Part shown: positions 42,496 to 51,766 of the stretch, piece by piece
How the letters are laid out: each line of letters begins with the position of its first letter
How positions within the stretch are numbered: position 1 is the stretch's first letter
DNA from: Pseudomonas rhizoryzae
GTDB taxonomy: Bacteria; Pseudomonadota; Gammaproteobacteria; Pseudomonadales; Pseudomonadaceae
Reading direction: 5' to 3'
Assembly (NCBI RefSeq): GCF_005250615.1
Contig: NZ_SULM01000005.1
Location: 62,001 to 126,000, forward strand
Length of the DNA stretch: 64,000 nt
Position numbers and translations under genes: made by a program
Notes under the pieces: model-generated
The model's input: the letters and a program-made list of their open reading frames with translations, nothing else
Told to the model about the DNA's origin: nothing
Database searches by the model: none

Positions 42496-43818
42496 ATGCA
42501 CACAGCACAGGCTGACACAGCCCCCCAGCGGGATCACGCAGGCAAGGTCTCCTTCGCCTCCATGATCGGCTCGGCGGTCGAGAGCTACGACTTCTTCATC
42601 TACGGCACCGCTGCCGCCGGCTGGTTCGGCAGCGTCTTCTTCCATACCACCGAGCCCATCGTCGGCATCCTCGCCGCCTTCGCCACCATGGCGGTGGGCT
42701 TTTTCATGCGTCCGCTGGGTGGCTATCTGGCCGGCCACTATGGCGATCGCCTCGGCCGCAAAGCCGTGCTGCTCTGGTCACTGGTGGCTATGGGTGGCGC
42801 CACGGTCCTGATCGGCGCCTTGCCCACCTACCAGCAGGCCGGGGTAGTGGCGCCGCTGTTGCTGATCCTGCTGCGGATGATCCAGGGTATCGGCTTCGGT
42901 GCCGAATGGGGCGGGGCGGTGCTGATGGCCTGCGAGCACTCGCCGCCGCAGCGGCGCGGCTTCTTCGGCGCGGTTCCCCAGATCGGCATTCCGCTGGGGC
43001 TGCTGATGGCCAATGGCGCCTTCCTGCTGTCCGGCGCCCTGCTCGAAGGGGACTGGGTGTGGCGCGCGCCCTTCCTGGCCTCGGTCTTGATGGTCGGGGT
43101 CGGCCTCTATATCCGCCTGGGGGTCAGCGAATCCCCGGAATTCGAAAAGATGAAGGCCGAAAACACTCTGGTGAAGCAGCCGGCGGTCGAGGTGATCCGT
43201 AACGACTGGCGCAAGATCCTGCAGATCATCGGCCTGCGCCTGGCCGAAACGGGCGGCTACTACCTGGCGACCAGCTTCATGCTGTCCTATGTGCTGCTGG
43301 CGGGGGTCTCGACCAAGGAGAACGTGCTCTGGGGCACCATGATCGGCTCGGCACTCGGCCTCATCAGCCACCTGGCCTTCGGCGCCCTGAGCGACAGGAT
43401 CGGCCGCAAACCGGTGTTCCTGTTGGGCTCGCTGTTCACCATCGCCTTCGGCATTCCCCTGTTCCTGCTGATCAACACTGGCGCGGTGGTCATGATCATC
43501 GTCGCGGTGGCCCTGTCCCTGCTGCTCAGCCATGATCCCATCTTCGCCGTCGAAGCGAGTTGGTTCACCGAACAGTTTCCGCCGAACGTGCGCTCTTCGG
43601 GGATCTCCCTGGGCTACAACGGCGCCTCCATGATCGCGGGTGTCTTGCCGTTCCTGGCGACCGGCCTATTCGCCATCGTCGGCTGGATGGGGCCGGCATT
43701 GCTGTTCAGCGCCCTTGGCGTCATTTCCACACTCTGTGCGCTACGGATGCCCGAGACGGCGCCTGCGGTCGCGGGGCGGCGATCCGTGCAGATGCGGGGT
43801 ACCGTTCCCGTGAGTTGA
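42496..43818 (+). CDS. MFS transporter, metabolite:H+ symporter (MHS) family
   Basis: A 440-residue twelve-helix transporter of the KgtP/ShiA-like MHS family. The cytoplasmic loop motifs GDRLGRKAVLLWS (about 76-88) and DRIGRKPVFLLGS (about 300) are clear, and GFGAEWGGAVLMACEHSPPQRRGFFG is the family block. It imports an organic acid with protons. It is last in the split-transketolase operon and supplies its substrate (inference). Confidence 0.92.
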   Translation: MHTAQADTAPQRDHAGKVSFASMIGSAVESYDFFIYGTAAAGWFGSVFFHTTEPIVGILAAFATMAVGFFMRPLGGYLAGHYGDRLGRKAVLLWSLVAMGGATVLIGALPTYQQAGVVAPLLLILLRMIQGIGFGAEWGGAVLMACEHSPPQRRGFFGAVPQIGIPLGLLMANGAFLLSGALLEGDWVWRAPFLASVLMVGVGLYIRLGVSESPEFEKMKAENTLVKQPAVEVIRNDWRKILQIIGLRLAETGGYYLATSFMLSYVLLAGVSTKENVLWGTMIGSALGLISHLAFGALSDRIGRKPVFLLGSLFTIAFGIPLFLLINTGAVVMIIVAVALSLLLSHDPIFAVEASWFTEQFPPNVRSSGISLGYNGASMIAGVLPFLATGLFAIVGWMGPALLFSALGVISTLCALRMPETAPAVAGRRSVQMRGTVPVS

Positions 43819-43827
43819 TCAAGACCC

Positions 43828-43847
43828 GGCGCCCTCATTAGGGCGCC
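43828..43847 (+). terminator. Hairpin after the MHS transporter gene
   Basis: GGCGCCCT (43828-43835), loop CATT, AGGGCGCC (43840-43847) form a perfect 8-bp stem 10 bases after the transporter stop. There is no T-run, so it is terminator-like at best. Confidence 0.5.
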
Positions 43848-43863
43848 TAGCTTATGAATATCC

Positions 43864-44125
43864 AGCAATAGGCTGCCGGGACTTGGGCACGCACGAAGGC
43901 GACCACCGAGCGATAGCCGAAGCCAGGGCGGCCGTGTCCACCAGTGACTAAGGCTGCTCTGGCGCCCCGATCAGGCGCTCCAGCACTAGGGCCAAGGCGA
44001 GCCACGCGGATCTTCGGCTTCGCGACGGATCAACTGGAACAGTGCCTTGGGGCCCTGGGCCTGGACGTCGTCAGCCTGCAGCACCAGCACCGCTGGCATG
44101 GCCTCGATGATGAGCTGCGATAGGC
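43864..44125 (-). pseudogene. AraC-family regulator remnant
   Basis: Reading the minus strand, 44120-43990 encodes FDFTGSLSQLIIEAMPAVLVLQADD...ALFQLIRREAEDP, continuing after a frameshift as LALALVLERLIGAPEQP. These match the N-terminal cupin domain of AraC regulators (Cupin_6 pattern). Then 43930-43864 gives GFGYRSVVAFVRA..VPAAY, the end of the second AraC helix-turn-helix. The central part and the first helix-turn-helix are missing. So this is an internally deleted, frameshifted relic. It lies head to head with the eroded binding-protein gene on the other strand. Confidence 0.6.
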
Positions 44126-44174
44126 TACCGGTGAAATCGAAGAAGCCGCGACCAGCCCGGAGTCCTCGCCGGAA

Positions 44175-44727
44175 GTGTTTGGCCAGGGCGCCATCTCGCC
44201 AGCGGGCAATCGGCAGGCGTCCGCGGCGCTGGCCGCGCCGTTCAGCGCCGCCAGTGCCTTCCCCGTGTTGCGCAGTTTGCAAGCGCAGGCGGCGGCCGAG
44301 CCCAATGCGCCGGTACGTATAGGCTACCTGCCGATCACCGATGCCACGCCCTTGCTGGTGCCCCATGCCCGCGGCTTGTTCGATACCGAAGGCGTCCAGG
44401 TGGAAAAACCGGTGATGCTACGCAGTTGGGCGCGGGTGATCTAGGCTCTCCTATCTGGCCAGGTGAACGTCATCCATCTCCTGCCGCCGATGACCGTCTG
44501 GGACCGCTACGGCAGCCCGGTACCGGCCAAGGTGGTGGCCTGGCACCCTGTCTACGGCTTGGGCCTGACCGCGGCGCTGGGCATCCATTACGTACACCAG
44601 CTTGCGGCGCGCACCATGGCGATTCCCTTCTGGTCCTCCATCCACAACGTGGTGGTGCAGGACTTCCTGGCGTGGCGGTTGCACCAGCGCTTTCTGCCGC
44701 GGGGTAGCCCAGACCGCCTACCGCGCC
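44175..44727 (+). pseudogene. NrtA/SsuA-type ABC substrate-binding protein remnant
   Basis: In one frame the plus strand reads PVRIGYLPITDATPLLVPHARGLF...VMLRSWARVI, then a stop TAG (44442-44444), then ALLSGQVNVIHLLPPMTVWDRYGSPVPAKVVAW and AIPFWSSIHNVV. This is the nitrate/sulfonate/bicarbonate binding-protein family. Relatives have glutamate at the stop position, so a single GAG-to-TAG change created the nonsense codon. After about 44670 the homology fades and the tldD gene begins on the other strand at 44728, so the C-terminal half is lost. The true start is unclear; the region upstream of 44175 has an in-frame stop at 44121-44123. Confidence 0.75.
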
Positions 44728-46173
44728 CTAACCACCGCCAACGATCAGGTTATCGACTTTCAACGTCGGTTGGCCGACGCACACCGGAACGTTCTGTCCG
44801 GCTTTGCCGCACACCGCGCCGCCGTTATCGAGGGCCAGGTCATTGCCGACCATGCTGATCTGCCGAAGGGTGTCCGGGCCGTTGCCGGTCAGGGTAGCGC
44901 CCTTGATCGGCCGCGTGATCTTGCCATTCTCGATCAGGAAGGCGAGCTCGCTTTCGAAGGTGAACTGGCCGCTCACGATATCGACCTGGCCGCTACCCAG
45001 GTCCGCCAGGTAGATGCCCTTCTTCACACTCGCGATGATTTCCTCGGGATAGTGCTCCCCTGGAAGCATGAAGGTGTTGGTCATCCTGGGCAGCGGCAGA
45101 TGCGCGAACGATTGCCGCCGGCCGTTACCGGTTGGCGGCACCTTCATGAGGCGGGCGTTCAGGCTGTCCTGCATGTAGCGGGTGAGCACGCCGCCCTCGA
45201 TCAGCGTCGTGCACTGACCCAGCTCTCCCTCGTCATCGACCTGCAGCGAGCCACGCCGTCCCAGCAGCGTTGCATCATCGACGATGTTGACGACCGGGGA
45301 GGCGATTGGCTGGCCCATTTTGCCCGAGTAGACGGAGGTTCCGTTTCTGTTGAAGTCACCTTCGAAGCCATGCCCCATGGCTTCGTGAAGCAGCATCCCC
45401 GGCCATCCCGGGCCGATGACCACCGGCATTTGCCCCGCTGGCCCTGTCTGGGCTTCGAGGTTGGTCAACGCGGCTTGCACGGTACGCCGTACTTCGGCCG
45501 CCAAGGCCTCACCCCTGACGGAACTCAGATCCGCGCGTCCACCGAGACGACCGGTGGCCTTTTCGATGCGTCCTGCTTGCCGTGCCTGTACCTGGAACTG
45601 GATGAGAACCATAGGTCTGATATCCGCCGCAAGACGACCGTCTTCGCGGGCGATCAACACGACCGAGTGGTGCAGCTCCAGGTTCGCGAATACCTGGCTG
45701 ACGCGCGGGTCGCAGGCGCGGGCCAGGTGATCCACGGATTGCAGCAGCGCGATCTTGTCGGCCGTTTCGGCCGCGGTCAGCGGATCGATCGCGGCGTAGG
45801 TGCCACTTTTTTCCACTCGACGTGATTGAACGCTGCGCCGCGAAGCGCCATGGGCGGCGACAGTGCGTACCGATTGTGCCGCGTCGAACAATTGCGCCTT
45901 GGTAATCTCCTGGGAGTAGGCGAAGGCGGTCTCATCGACACTCAAGGCCCGCAGCCCAAAGCCCTGGTCGACGGAGAAAGCGCCGGATCTGACGATGCCG
46001 TTTTCCATCATCCATTGTTCGTGACGACTGCTTTGCAGATAGAGGTCGGCATAGTCGGCGTGGTGCGTCATCACGCAATCGAAAACGCTATCGAGGTCTG
46101 AGACGTCCAGGCCATAGGGCGTCAACAGTGCGTCCCTGGCAAGGGCGATGTAATCAAGGTGCTGGTTTGACAT
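44728..46173 (-). CDS. tldD: TldD-type metallopeptidase subunit
   Basis: A 481-residue member of the TldD/PmbA (U62) family, the metal-bearing subunit. The zinc motif HEAMGHGFEGD (near residue 260) is complete. TldD and TldE form a heterodimer that unfolds and cleaves peptides and is needed for maturation of microcin B17. The ATG at 46173, 11 bases after the stop of the PmbA-type gene, is preferred to the GTG at 46188. It is the last gene of the tonB operon. These are extra copies away from the usual chromosomal tldD and pmbA loci, judging by their context, so they are likely dedicated to this system. Confidence 0.88.
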   Translation of the reverse strand: MSNQHLDYIALARDALLTPYGLDVSDLDSVFDCVMTHHADYADLYLQSSRHEQWMMENGIVRSGAFSVDQGFGLRALSVDETAFAYSQEITKAQLFDAAQSVRTVAAHGASRRSVQSRRVEKSGTYAAIDPLTAAETADKIALLQSVDHLARACDPRVSQVFANLELHHSVVLIAREDGRLAADIRPMVLIQFQVQARQAGRIEKATGRLGGRADLSSVRGEALAAEVRRTVQAALTNLEAQTGPAGQMPVVIGPGWPGMLLHEAMGHGFEGDFNRNGTSVYSGKMGQPIASPVVNIVDDATLLGRRGSLQVDDEGELGQCTTLIEGGVLTRYMQDSLNARLMKVPPTGNGRRQSFAHLPLPRMTNTFMLPGEHYPEEIIASVKKGIYLADLGSGQVDIVSGQFTFESELAFLIENGKITRPIKGATLTGNGPDTLRQISMVGNDLALDNGGAVCGKAGQNVPVCVGQPTLKVDNLIVGGG

Positions 46174-46184
46174 GGGTTTATCTC

Positions 46185-47528
46185 TCACTGGCCGGCAACC
46201 TGCATCTCATCGATCAGGATGGAGCCGCTGGTAAAGGCGCCTTGCGTCACGCAATCGCTGCCCACGGCAACGATCCCCATGAACATCTGCTGGAGGTTTC
46301 CGGAAAGCGTCACACCGGTTACCGCATGCTTGATTTCGCCGTTTTCCACCCAGAAACCGCGGGCGCCACGTGAGTAGTCGCCAGTGATCAGCCGTACTCC
46401 ATTGCCCACGAGCGTCGTGACGAGAAAGCCGGTGCCGAGCTTCTTCAGCATCGCCGCGAAGTGGTCGGAGGCATCGGTCAGGGTACTGCTCAGACGCAGA
46501 TTGCCGGGGCCATAGCCGTTTCCCGTAGGTGACATGCCCAGCCGTCGCGCGCTGTACAGGGACAGGAGGTAGCCCCGCAACTCGCCATTCTCGACCAGCC
46601 GTCTCTGACTGGGAGCGATGCCCTCGCCATCGAAATTGAAGCTCGCCAGGGCAGCGGGAAGGAAAGGATCTTCACTCACGCTCAGATGACGGCTCATGAT
46701 CGGCTGCCCGAGTTTTTCCAACAGGAAGGTCGATTTCATGAACAGTGCAGAGCCACCAATCGCCTGGGCGAAGTGGGCCAGTAGACCGGTCGCAGAGCGG
46801 GGATCGAAAAGCACGGGACACCGGCGAGTGGTCAGTGCCGCTCTATCCAAATAAGCCTTTGCCGCCGCCCCGGCGCGCCGTCCGACTTCTTCCGGTTCGG
46901 GCAGGTTCGCGCTCTGCCTGGCCGACGCCAGCCAATGGTCTCGCTCGCTGTACCTGTCGTTACGCGCGATGGCGCCAGCGACCAGCGTATGCAGCGTCTG
47001 GGCCGTTCCCGCATTGAAGCCTTCGCTGGTCGCCAGCTGAAAGTAGGACTCCTGGGTCGTCACCCTGGCATCTTCGCTCTGGACGGAAGGGCCCAGCTCG
47101 CCGAGGCCACTCTCGATGCGTTGGACTACCGCAACGGCCATGTCCTCGGACAGTGCCCAGGGACGATAGAGCTCCAGGTCGCGTTGCGCCTGGCCAAGCA
47201 GGGCGCGTTCGGCCGGTCCACTCGCCGGATCGTCCTGCGTATAGCGAGCGATGGCACAGGCGGCTTTCACCGACTCCTGCAGGGTTCTACCCTTGAGATC
47301 GGTGGAGTTCACCGAGCCTTGGCGTGCCCCAGAAAATACCGTCAGGGAAAAGCCACTGTGGGCTTCACGGGTGCGGGAAACCACTCGACCTTGCCGCATA
47401 CGCAGTGACAGCCCTTGGCTGCGCGAGAGACTGACCTGGGCTTTGTCTGCACCCTCTCGGCGCGCCAGGCTCAGTATCTCTTGCGCGATATGACTCAGCT
47501 CTTCCGCCGTTGCCGATAATTCACTCAT
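46185..47528 (-). CDS. pmbA: PmbA/TldE-type peptidase subunit
   Basis: A 447-residue TldE homologue without the HExxxH site, the partner of TldD. Typical blocks are RQGRVVSRTREAHSGFSLTVF near the N-terminus, PVLFDPRSATGLLAHFAQAI in the middle and GVTLSGNLQQMFMGIVAVGSD near the end. In the E. coli enzyme TldE contributes the substrate channel and TldD catalysis. Its stop overlaps the GTG at the front of the tldD frame. It follows the thioredoxin-fusion gene by 18 bases. Confidence 0.88.
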   Translation of the reverse strand: MSELSATAEELSHIAQEILSLARREGADKAQVSLSRSQGLSLRMRQGRVVSRTREAHSGFSLTVFSGARQGSVNSTDLKGRTLQESVKAACAIARYTQDDPASGPAERALLGQAQRDLELYRPWALSEDMAVAVVQRIESGLGELGPSVQSEDARVTTQESYFQLATSEGFNAGTAQTLHTLVAGAIARNDRYSERDHWLASARQSANLPEPEEVGRRAGAAAKAYLDRAALTTRRCPVLFDPRSATGLLAHFAQAIGGSALFMKSTFLLEKLGQPIMSRHLSVSEDPFLPAALASFNFDGEGIAPSQRRLVENGELRGYLLSLYSARRLGMSPTGNGYGPGNLRLSSTLTDASDHFAAMLKKLGTGFLVTTLVGNGVRLITGDYSRGARGFWVENGEIKHAVTGVTLSGNLQQMFMGIVAVGSDCVTQGAFTSGSILIDEMQVAGQ

Positions 47529-47546
47529 CGTAAGTTCCTTTCGGTA

Positions 47547-48794
47547 TCAGACGCGAAGCAGCAGCGGTGCGCTCTTGAAGGCGGCAATCAAGTACGCCCG
47601 CGTCGCCACCTGCACCCCTTGCAGCCCTTGGATGTTGTTAGCGATGAATGCCGCCTCCTTGGCTTGATATTCACCGTTCTCCGCGAGCCACTGGGCACGC
47701 AAGGCGGTCAGCTCTTCTGGAGAAAGCTTGCCGGTGGCCGTCAGGGCCTCGCGCTCGGAGAACCACTGGTGGCGTCTTCTTTCCATGTCGCGGTCCTCTG
47801 CCGTCCAGCCACACTGATGTTGGCCGACACTGAAGGAGAGATTGCCGGCGACGCGGAAAACCGCTGCCCATTGATCATGCTGAGTACAGGCGGGGATCGG
47901 GGACAACTCGAGGAGCAACTTCGCCAAGCGCTGGATTGCCCGGTCGGGATGCTGTTGCAGGCTTTCCGCCCGGCGCTTTATCTCGGCGATGGCCGCCTCA
48001 TCGACAGCCTCGCCCTGCAGGTGACTTTTACCCTGCTTCAACCAGGCGCAGCGCAGGGCATCCGCATCCGGTGCCACGGCCAGCAGACCGGGCCAGTCGA
48101 AGGTAGGCTCCTTGAGGTATTCATAGAGAACGAGTGCCGGTACCCGGCTTAGATCGGTACCCACGGTCAGGGCCTGCGAGAGTGATCTGATCGTTTCCGG
48201 GGAGCTTGCCTGGACGAAGTCCAAGGCATGGCCGACGGCCGCGGGCATCCCGCTAAGGCGTTCGAAGACATCGATGTCGGCATTATGGGCCATGGCTGCC
48301 GCGGGAGTGCCTTTCCCGTCTAGCCAAAAGGGATCCCGGCTGCCTTGAACCAGGCCTTTGGCAGCCTGCTGTTCCAGGCGAAAAAACAGGAACTCCTTGA
48401 GCTCAGGATCCCCGTAAAAAGCTGGATAGCGGGGCGTATCCGCCCGGACCACGGGCGGGCGTTCGAGCACGATCCCGTTGCCGGTCATCCACTTCATCAG
48501 CTGGTCCAGGGTTTTGACGCCGATCTCACGGCTGACTTCCTTGCCATCCTTGAACAGCAGGAGGGTGGGAATGCCGCGAACATTGAAATTGGCCATGGCC
48601 TCTGGATATTGCTCGACATCCAGCTTGGCAACCTTCAAGGCCCCGGTGGCCAGCACCGCGAGTTTCTCCAGATTCGGTGCCAGTGAGCGGCAGGGCGCAC
48701 ACCAGGGCGCCCATAGATCGAGAAGAACAGGGGTGCTCGAATGGAGGACGTCCTGTTCGAGCGTCTCTCCAGTGACCGTGACTACCGTGGACAT
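47547..48794 (-). CDS. Thioredoxin domain fused to an unknown helical domain
   Basis: A 415-residue protein. Residues 1-105 are a thioredoxin with active site WCAPC (C32, C35) and cis-proline loop RGIPTLLLF. Residues about 130-415 match nothing I recognise: mostly helical, two to three cysteines (CAWLKQGKSHL, ACTQHDQW, QHQCGWTAED) and a closing AFIANNIQGLQGVQVATRAYLIAAFKSAP. There is no signal peptide or membrane helix, so it acts in the cytoplasm. In the operon it lies between the ABC transporter (9-base gap) and PmbA genes. A role in reducing disulfides or metal-thiolates of an imported peptide before TldD/E cleavage is inference. Confidence 0.8.
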   Translation of the reverse strand: MSTVVTVTGETLEQDVLHSSTPVLLDLWAPWCAPCRSLAPNLEKLAVLATGALKVAKLDVEQYPEAMANFNVRGIPTLLLFKDGKEVSREIGVKTLDQLMKWMTGNGIVLERPPVVRADTPRYPAFYGDPELKEFLFFRLEQQAAKGLVQGSRDPFWLDGKGTPAAAMAHNADIDVFERLSGMPAAVGHALDFVQASSPETIRSLSQALTVGTDLSRVPALVLYEYLKEPTFDWPGLLAVAPDADALRCAWLKQGKSHLQGEAVDEAAIAEIKRRAESLQQHPDRAIQRLAKLLLELSPIPACTQHDQWAAVFRVAGNLSFSVGQHQCGWTAEDRDMERRRHQWFSEREALTATGKLSPEELTALRAQWLAENGEYQAKEAAFIANNIQGLQGVQVATRAYLIAAFKSAPLLLRV

Positions 48795-48803
48795 GTTGGT
48801 TCC

Positions 48804-50549
48804 TCAAGTGTTGGGTGTGAGATCGAGCGTGTGGCTGTGGTATCGCGCCATGGAGGTGCGATGGGCAACGCTGATGAGGGTGGTATCGGGAAGCGCCTCG
48901 ATCAGGGCGGTATAGAGGCGCTGCTCTGTCTCCGGGTCCAGGGCACTCGTTGCTTCGTCCAGGAAGAGATACTGGGGGCGCTGGAGCAGTACCCGGGCGA
49001 AGGCGATGCGTTGCTGTTCGCCGCCAGACAGCGACTGTTGCCAGCGGTCATAGACCGTCAGGGAGTCAGCCAGGGTGGGCAGGGCGGCGCTCCGTAGTGC
49101 GTGGCGACAGTCTTCGTCGTCGAACGCGGTGCCGGCATGGGGATAGCAGAGGGCATCCTTGAGCGTACCCGTGGGTATGTAGCTTTTCTGCGGTAGAAAG
49201 AGAGAGGTACTGGCCTGGGGCAAGGCCACCTTGCCACTGCCGTAAGGCCAAAGGCCGGCGCAGACCCTTAGTAGCGTGCTCTTACCGCTACCGGAGCGTC
49301 CCGTGATCAGCCACCGCTCACCCGGTCGAACCTGCCAGGTCTCCAGATAGGTCAGCGGCTGTCCGGTAGGGGTGTAGAGCTGCAACTGGGTGCACGACAG
49401 CGATTCGTCTGCCGTGTGGCTGTACGCGATGGCACTGACCCGGGTCTCTGCCTTGTTGATGGCCCACTGGAAATCGCGCAGCCGATTCGTCAGGGCCAGC
49501 CAATTGGTGAACCCTATGTAGGCCTGGGGGAAAAAGGCGATGGTGTTGGAGAGCATCGCGTAGGCGCCGGTGATCCGCACCATGTCGCCATAGGTGATCT
49601 TGCCATTCAGCAATAACGGCAGCGCCAGGAGGGTAGGTAGCAGGCTGAACACATGAGCGAACATGTGCTGGCCGAACATGACCTTGAAGGTTCGGTTGAT
49701 GATGCTGATGGTATTGGCGCGAACCCGTTGGAAGCGGTCGTTCAGGTGCCTGCTCTCGATGTCGCCGCCGCGGTAGAAGGCGACCTGCTCCGCGTATTCT
49801 CGAACTTGCATGCCCTGGTAGCGAAAGTCCGCCTCGACCGTCTGCTTGTGATTGTTCAAGCCAATCAGCACCTTCCCCAGCCAATGGGAAAGCCACAGGT
49901 GCAGGGCACAATAGGTATAGGCGGCAAAGACCATATAACCCGGTATGGATACCTGGGTGTCATCGATCTTGAAATCCAAGCTCCCTGAAATATTCCAGAG
50001 CAATATCGAATAGGTGATGGTATTGACGATCACCCCGGTGAGCGAGGTGAACAGGCCCAGTGAAGTATCCGTGGTGAGACGGATATCCTCGGCAATGCGT
50101 TGCTCGGCGTTACTGATCAAGCCATCTCTTTCTATCTGGTAAAAATGAGCGTTTGCCGTCCATTTTTCCAAGAAGTGATGGGTCATCCAGGTCCGCCAGC
50201 GCAGATCGAGGTAATTGGTCAGCGCAGTGCTGACAATGGGCATCAAGACCGTTATCAGGCCAAGCAGCATGCTCGCCACCAACAGGGGCTTGAGCGCTTC
50301 CCAATTCAAGGCCACCAGGGCGTCGGTCAGGCTGCCTTGGACTTTATTGAGCTTGACGTGCCCATAAGTTGCGGTGAAGGAGATGGTCAGGATTGCCGCC
50401 AATAGTCCCAGGGCAATCCAACTTTCATTCGACCGCCAGAATGGCAGTAACAACTGGGCAATGGTCGGTCGTTCCGCGAAGGGCTTCACCCGACTTTCGT
50501 CAGGCAAAACCCGAGCGGATCCGCGTTCTGCAGAGGGTGTGGCCGTCAT
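48804..50549 (-). CDS. ABC transporter of the SbmA/BacA-like (ABCD) type, with ATPase
   Basis: A 581-residue single-polypeptide transporter. Residues about 30-340 are the ABC_membrane_2 domain shared with SbmA, BacA and peroxisomal ABCD proteins (RWRTWMTHHFLEKW and AEQRIAEDIRLTTD are the hallmark blocks). Residues about 370-581 are the ATPase with Walker A GRSGSGKSTL, signature LSGGEQQR and Walker B LFLDEATSAL. SbmA and BacA import peptides such as microcin B17 and bleomycin; the ATPase-bearing relatives (YddA type) are less known. Next to tonB/exb genes it is likely the inner-membrane step of peptide import. It follows exbD by 23 bases. Confidence 0.87.
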   Translation of the reverse strand: MTATPSAERGSARVLPDESRVKPFAERPTIAQLLLPFWRSNESWIALGLLAAILTISFTATYGHVKLNKVQGSLTDALVALNWEALKPLLVASMLLGLITVLMPIVSTALTNYLDLRWRTWMTHHFLEKWTANAHFYQIERDGLISNAEQRIAEDIRLTTDTSLGLFTSLTGVIVNTITYSILLWNISGSLDFKIDDTQVSIPGYMVFAAYTYCALHLWLSHWLGKVLIGLNNHKQTVEADFRYQGMQVREYAEQVAFYRGGDIESRHLNDRFQRVRANTISIINRTFKVMFGQHMFAHVFSLLPTLLALPLLLNGKITYGDMVRITGAYAMLSNTIAFFPQAYIGFTNWLALTNRLRDFQWAINKAETRVSAIAYSHTADESLSCTQLQLYTPTGQPLTYLETWQVRPGERWLITGRSGSGKSTLLRVCAGLWPYGSGKVALPQASTSLFLPQKSYIPTGTLKDALCYPHAGTAFDDEDCRHALRSAALPTLADSLTVYDRWQQSLSGGEQQRIAFARVLLQRPQYLFLDEATSALDPETEQRLYTALIEALPDTTLISVAHRTSMARYHSHTLDLTPNT

Positions 50550-50572
50550 GGTGGATTCAACTTGGTGTGCGG

Positions 50573-50998
50573 TCAGGGAGCCGGCTTGGCGTCAGTGACG
50601 AAGTCGATCTTGGAAAGACCGATACCTTGCGCCTTGATCATGAAATTCGCGACTCGCCCGTATTCGACGGCTTTATCGGCATAGATCCGCAAGACCGGCA
50701 CCGGGTCCCGGACAGCGGCTACTGCGAGCTTCTGGTCTAGTTGCTGATCCGTGACGGGTTCTTTTTCCCAGAGTATTTGGCCATCGGCGGTGATGGATAC
50801 ATCGATACCCTTGTCATCCTGAGAGATGACCTGGGCGTCACCCTTGGGCAGATCGACTTTGACGGCCTTGTTTATAACCGGCAGGGTGATGATGAAGATG
50901 ATGAGCAGCACCAACATGACATCGATCAACGGGGTCATGTTGATATCGTTGACGAGCGCCTCGTCCGAATCGAATTGCGATCCACCCGCCATGCTCAT
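50573..50998 (-). CDS. exbD: ExbD, biopolymer transport protein
   Basis: A 141-residue inner-membrane protein with one transmembrane helix. The essential aspartate lies in NMTPLIDVMLVLLIIFI (about residues 20-36), followed by a periplasmic domain. With ExbB it uses the proton gradient to energise TonB. Its start overlaps the exbB stop by one base (TGATG), so translation is coupled. It belongs to the local tonB-exbB-exbD set, separate from any general system elsewhere. Confidence 0.93.
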   Translation of the reverse strand: MSMAGGSQFDSDEALVNDINMTPLIDVMLVLLIIFIITLPVINKAVKVDLPKGDAQVISQDDKGIDVSITADGQILWEKEPVTDQQLDQKLAVAAVRDPVPVLRIYADKAVEYGRVANFMIKAQGIGLSKIDFVTDAKPAP

Positions 50999-51744
50999 CA
51001 GGCATTCCCCCTTTGCGCAGCGATCACCGGCCGCACCTTGTCCTTGGCTTGTCCCTGGCTTGCGGGGGTGGCCAGATTCACCCGCGCGCCGGTCAGGAAG
51101 AAGGCGTGCAGGTCATGGGCGAAGCGGCTGAGTTGGTGCACCGCGCCCTTGTTGTTCCTGGCCAGGGCGTTATAGCCAAGCACGGCGGGAATGGCCACGA
51201 AGAGGCCGAAGGCGGTCATGATCAGCGACTCACCCACCGGCCCGGCGACCTGCGAGAGCGAGGCATCACCGCTCGCGGCGATCGTCTTCAGTGCGTGGTA
51301 GATACCCCAGACGGTGCCGAACAGACCCACGAAGGGCGCCGTGCTGCCAATCGATGCCAGGATCGCCAAACCCGACTGGAGCCTGGCGATATGGTCATCC
51401 AGCACCTCTTTCAGGCAGCGCGCGAGCCAGTCGCTGAGGTCGAACCGCTGATGGAGCTCGGAGCTGCGCTGATGCTGGTGAGCATTCGCCGCATGACCCG
51501 CGATGGCGAGCGCATGGAAGGCGTTGTGCTTCGGATCGCCAAGGCCACTGACACCCTCCTGGAAGCTGTTGGCGTGCCAAAACAGCTGCGCTTTACGCTG
51601 CATCTTCTTGGCCTTGTAGGCTTGCAGTCCCTTTACCGCCATGACGGTCCAGGACAGCACCGACATGATGATCAGCACGACAGCCGTCGACTTGGATACG
51701 TAATCCGCTTGCTGCCAGGCATACGCCAATCCGAATTCCTGCAT
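50998..51744 (-). CDS. exbB: ExbB/TolQ family proton channel
   Basis: A 248-residue three-helix protein. The MotA/TolQ/ExbB core GLAILASIGSTAPFVGLFGTVWGIYHAL is at about residues 125-152, and SLIMTAFGLFVAIPAVLGYN near 190 forms the second conserved membrane segment. It forms the pentameric channel around ExbD. It follows tonB by 22 bases and overlaps exbD by one base. Confidence 0.93.
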   Translation of the reverse strand: MQEFGLAYAWQQADYVSKSTAVVLIIMSVLSWTVMAVKGLQAYKAKKMQRKAQLFWHANSFQEGVSGLGDPKHNAFHALAIAGHAANAHQHQRSSELHQRFDLSDWLARCLKEVLDDHIARLQSGLAILASIGSTAPFVGLFGTVWGIYHALKTIAASGDASLSQVAGPVGESLIMTAFGLFVAIPAVLGYNALARNNKGAVHQLSRFAHDLHAFFLTGARVNLATPASQGQAKDKVRPVIAAQRGNA

Positions 51745-51766
51745 TTGTAGCTACCTCTCGGGCTGT

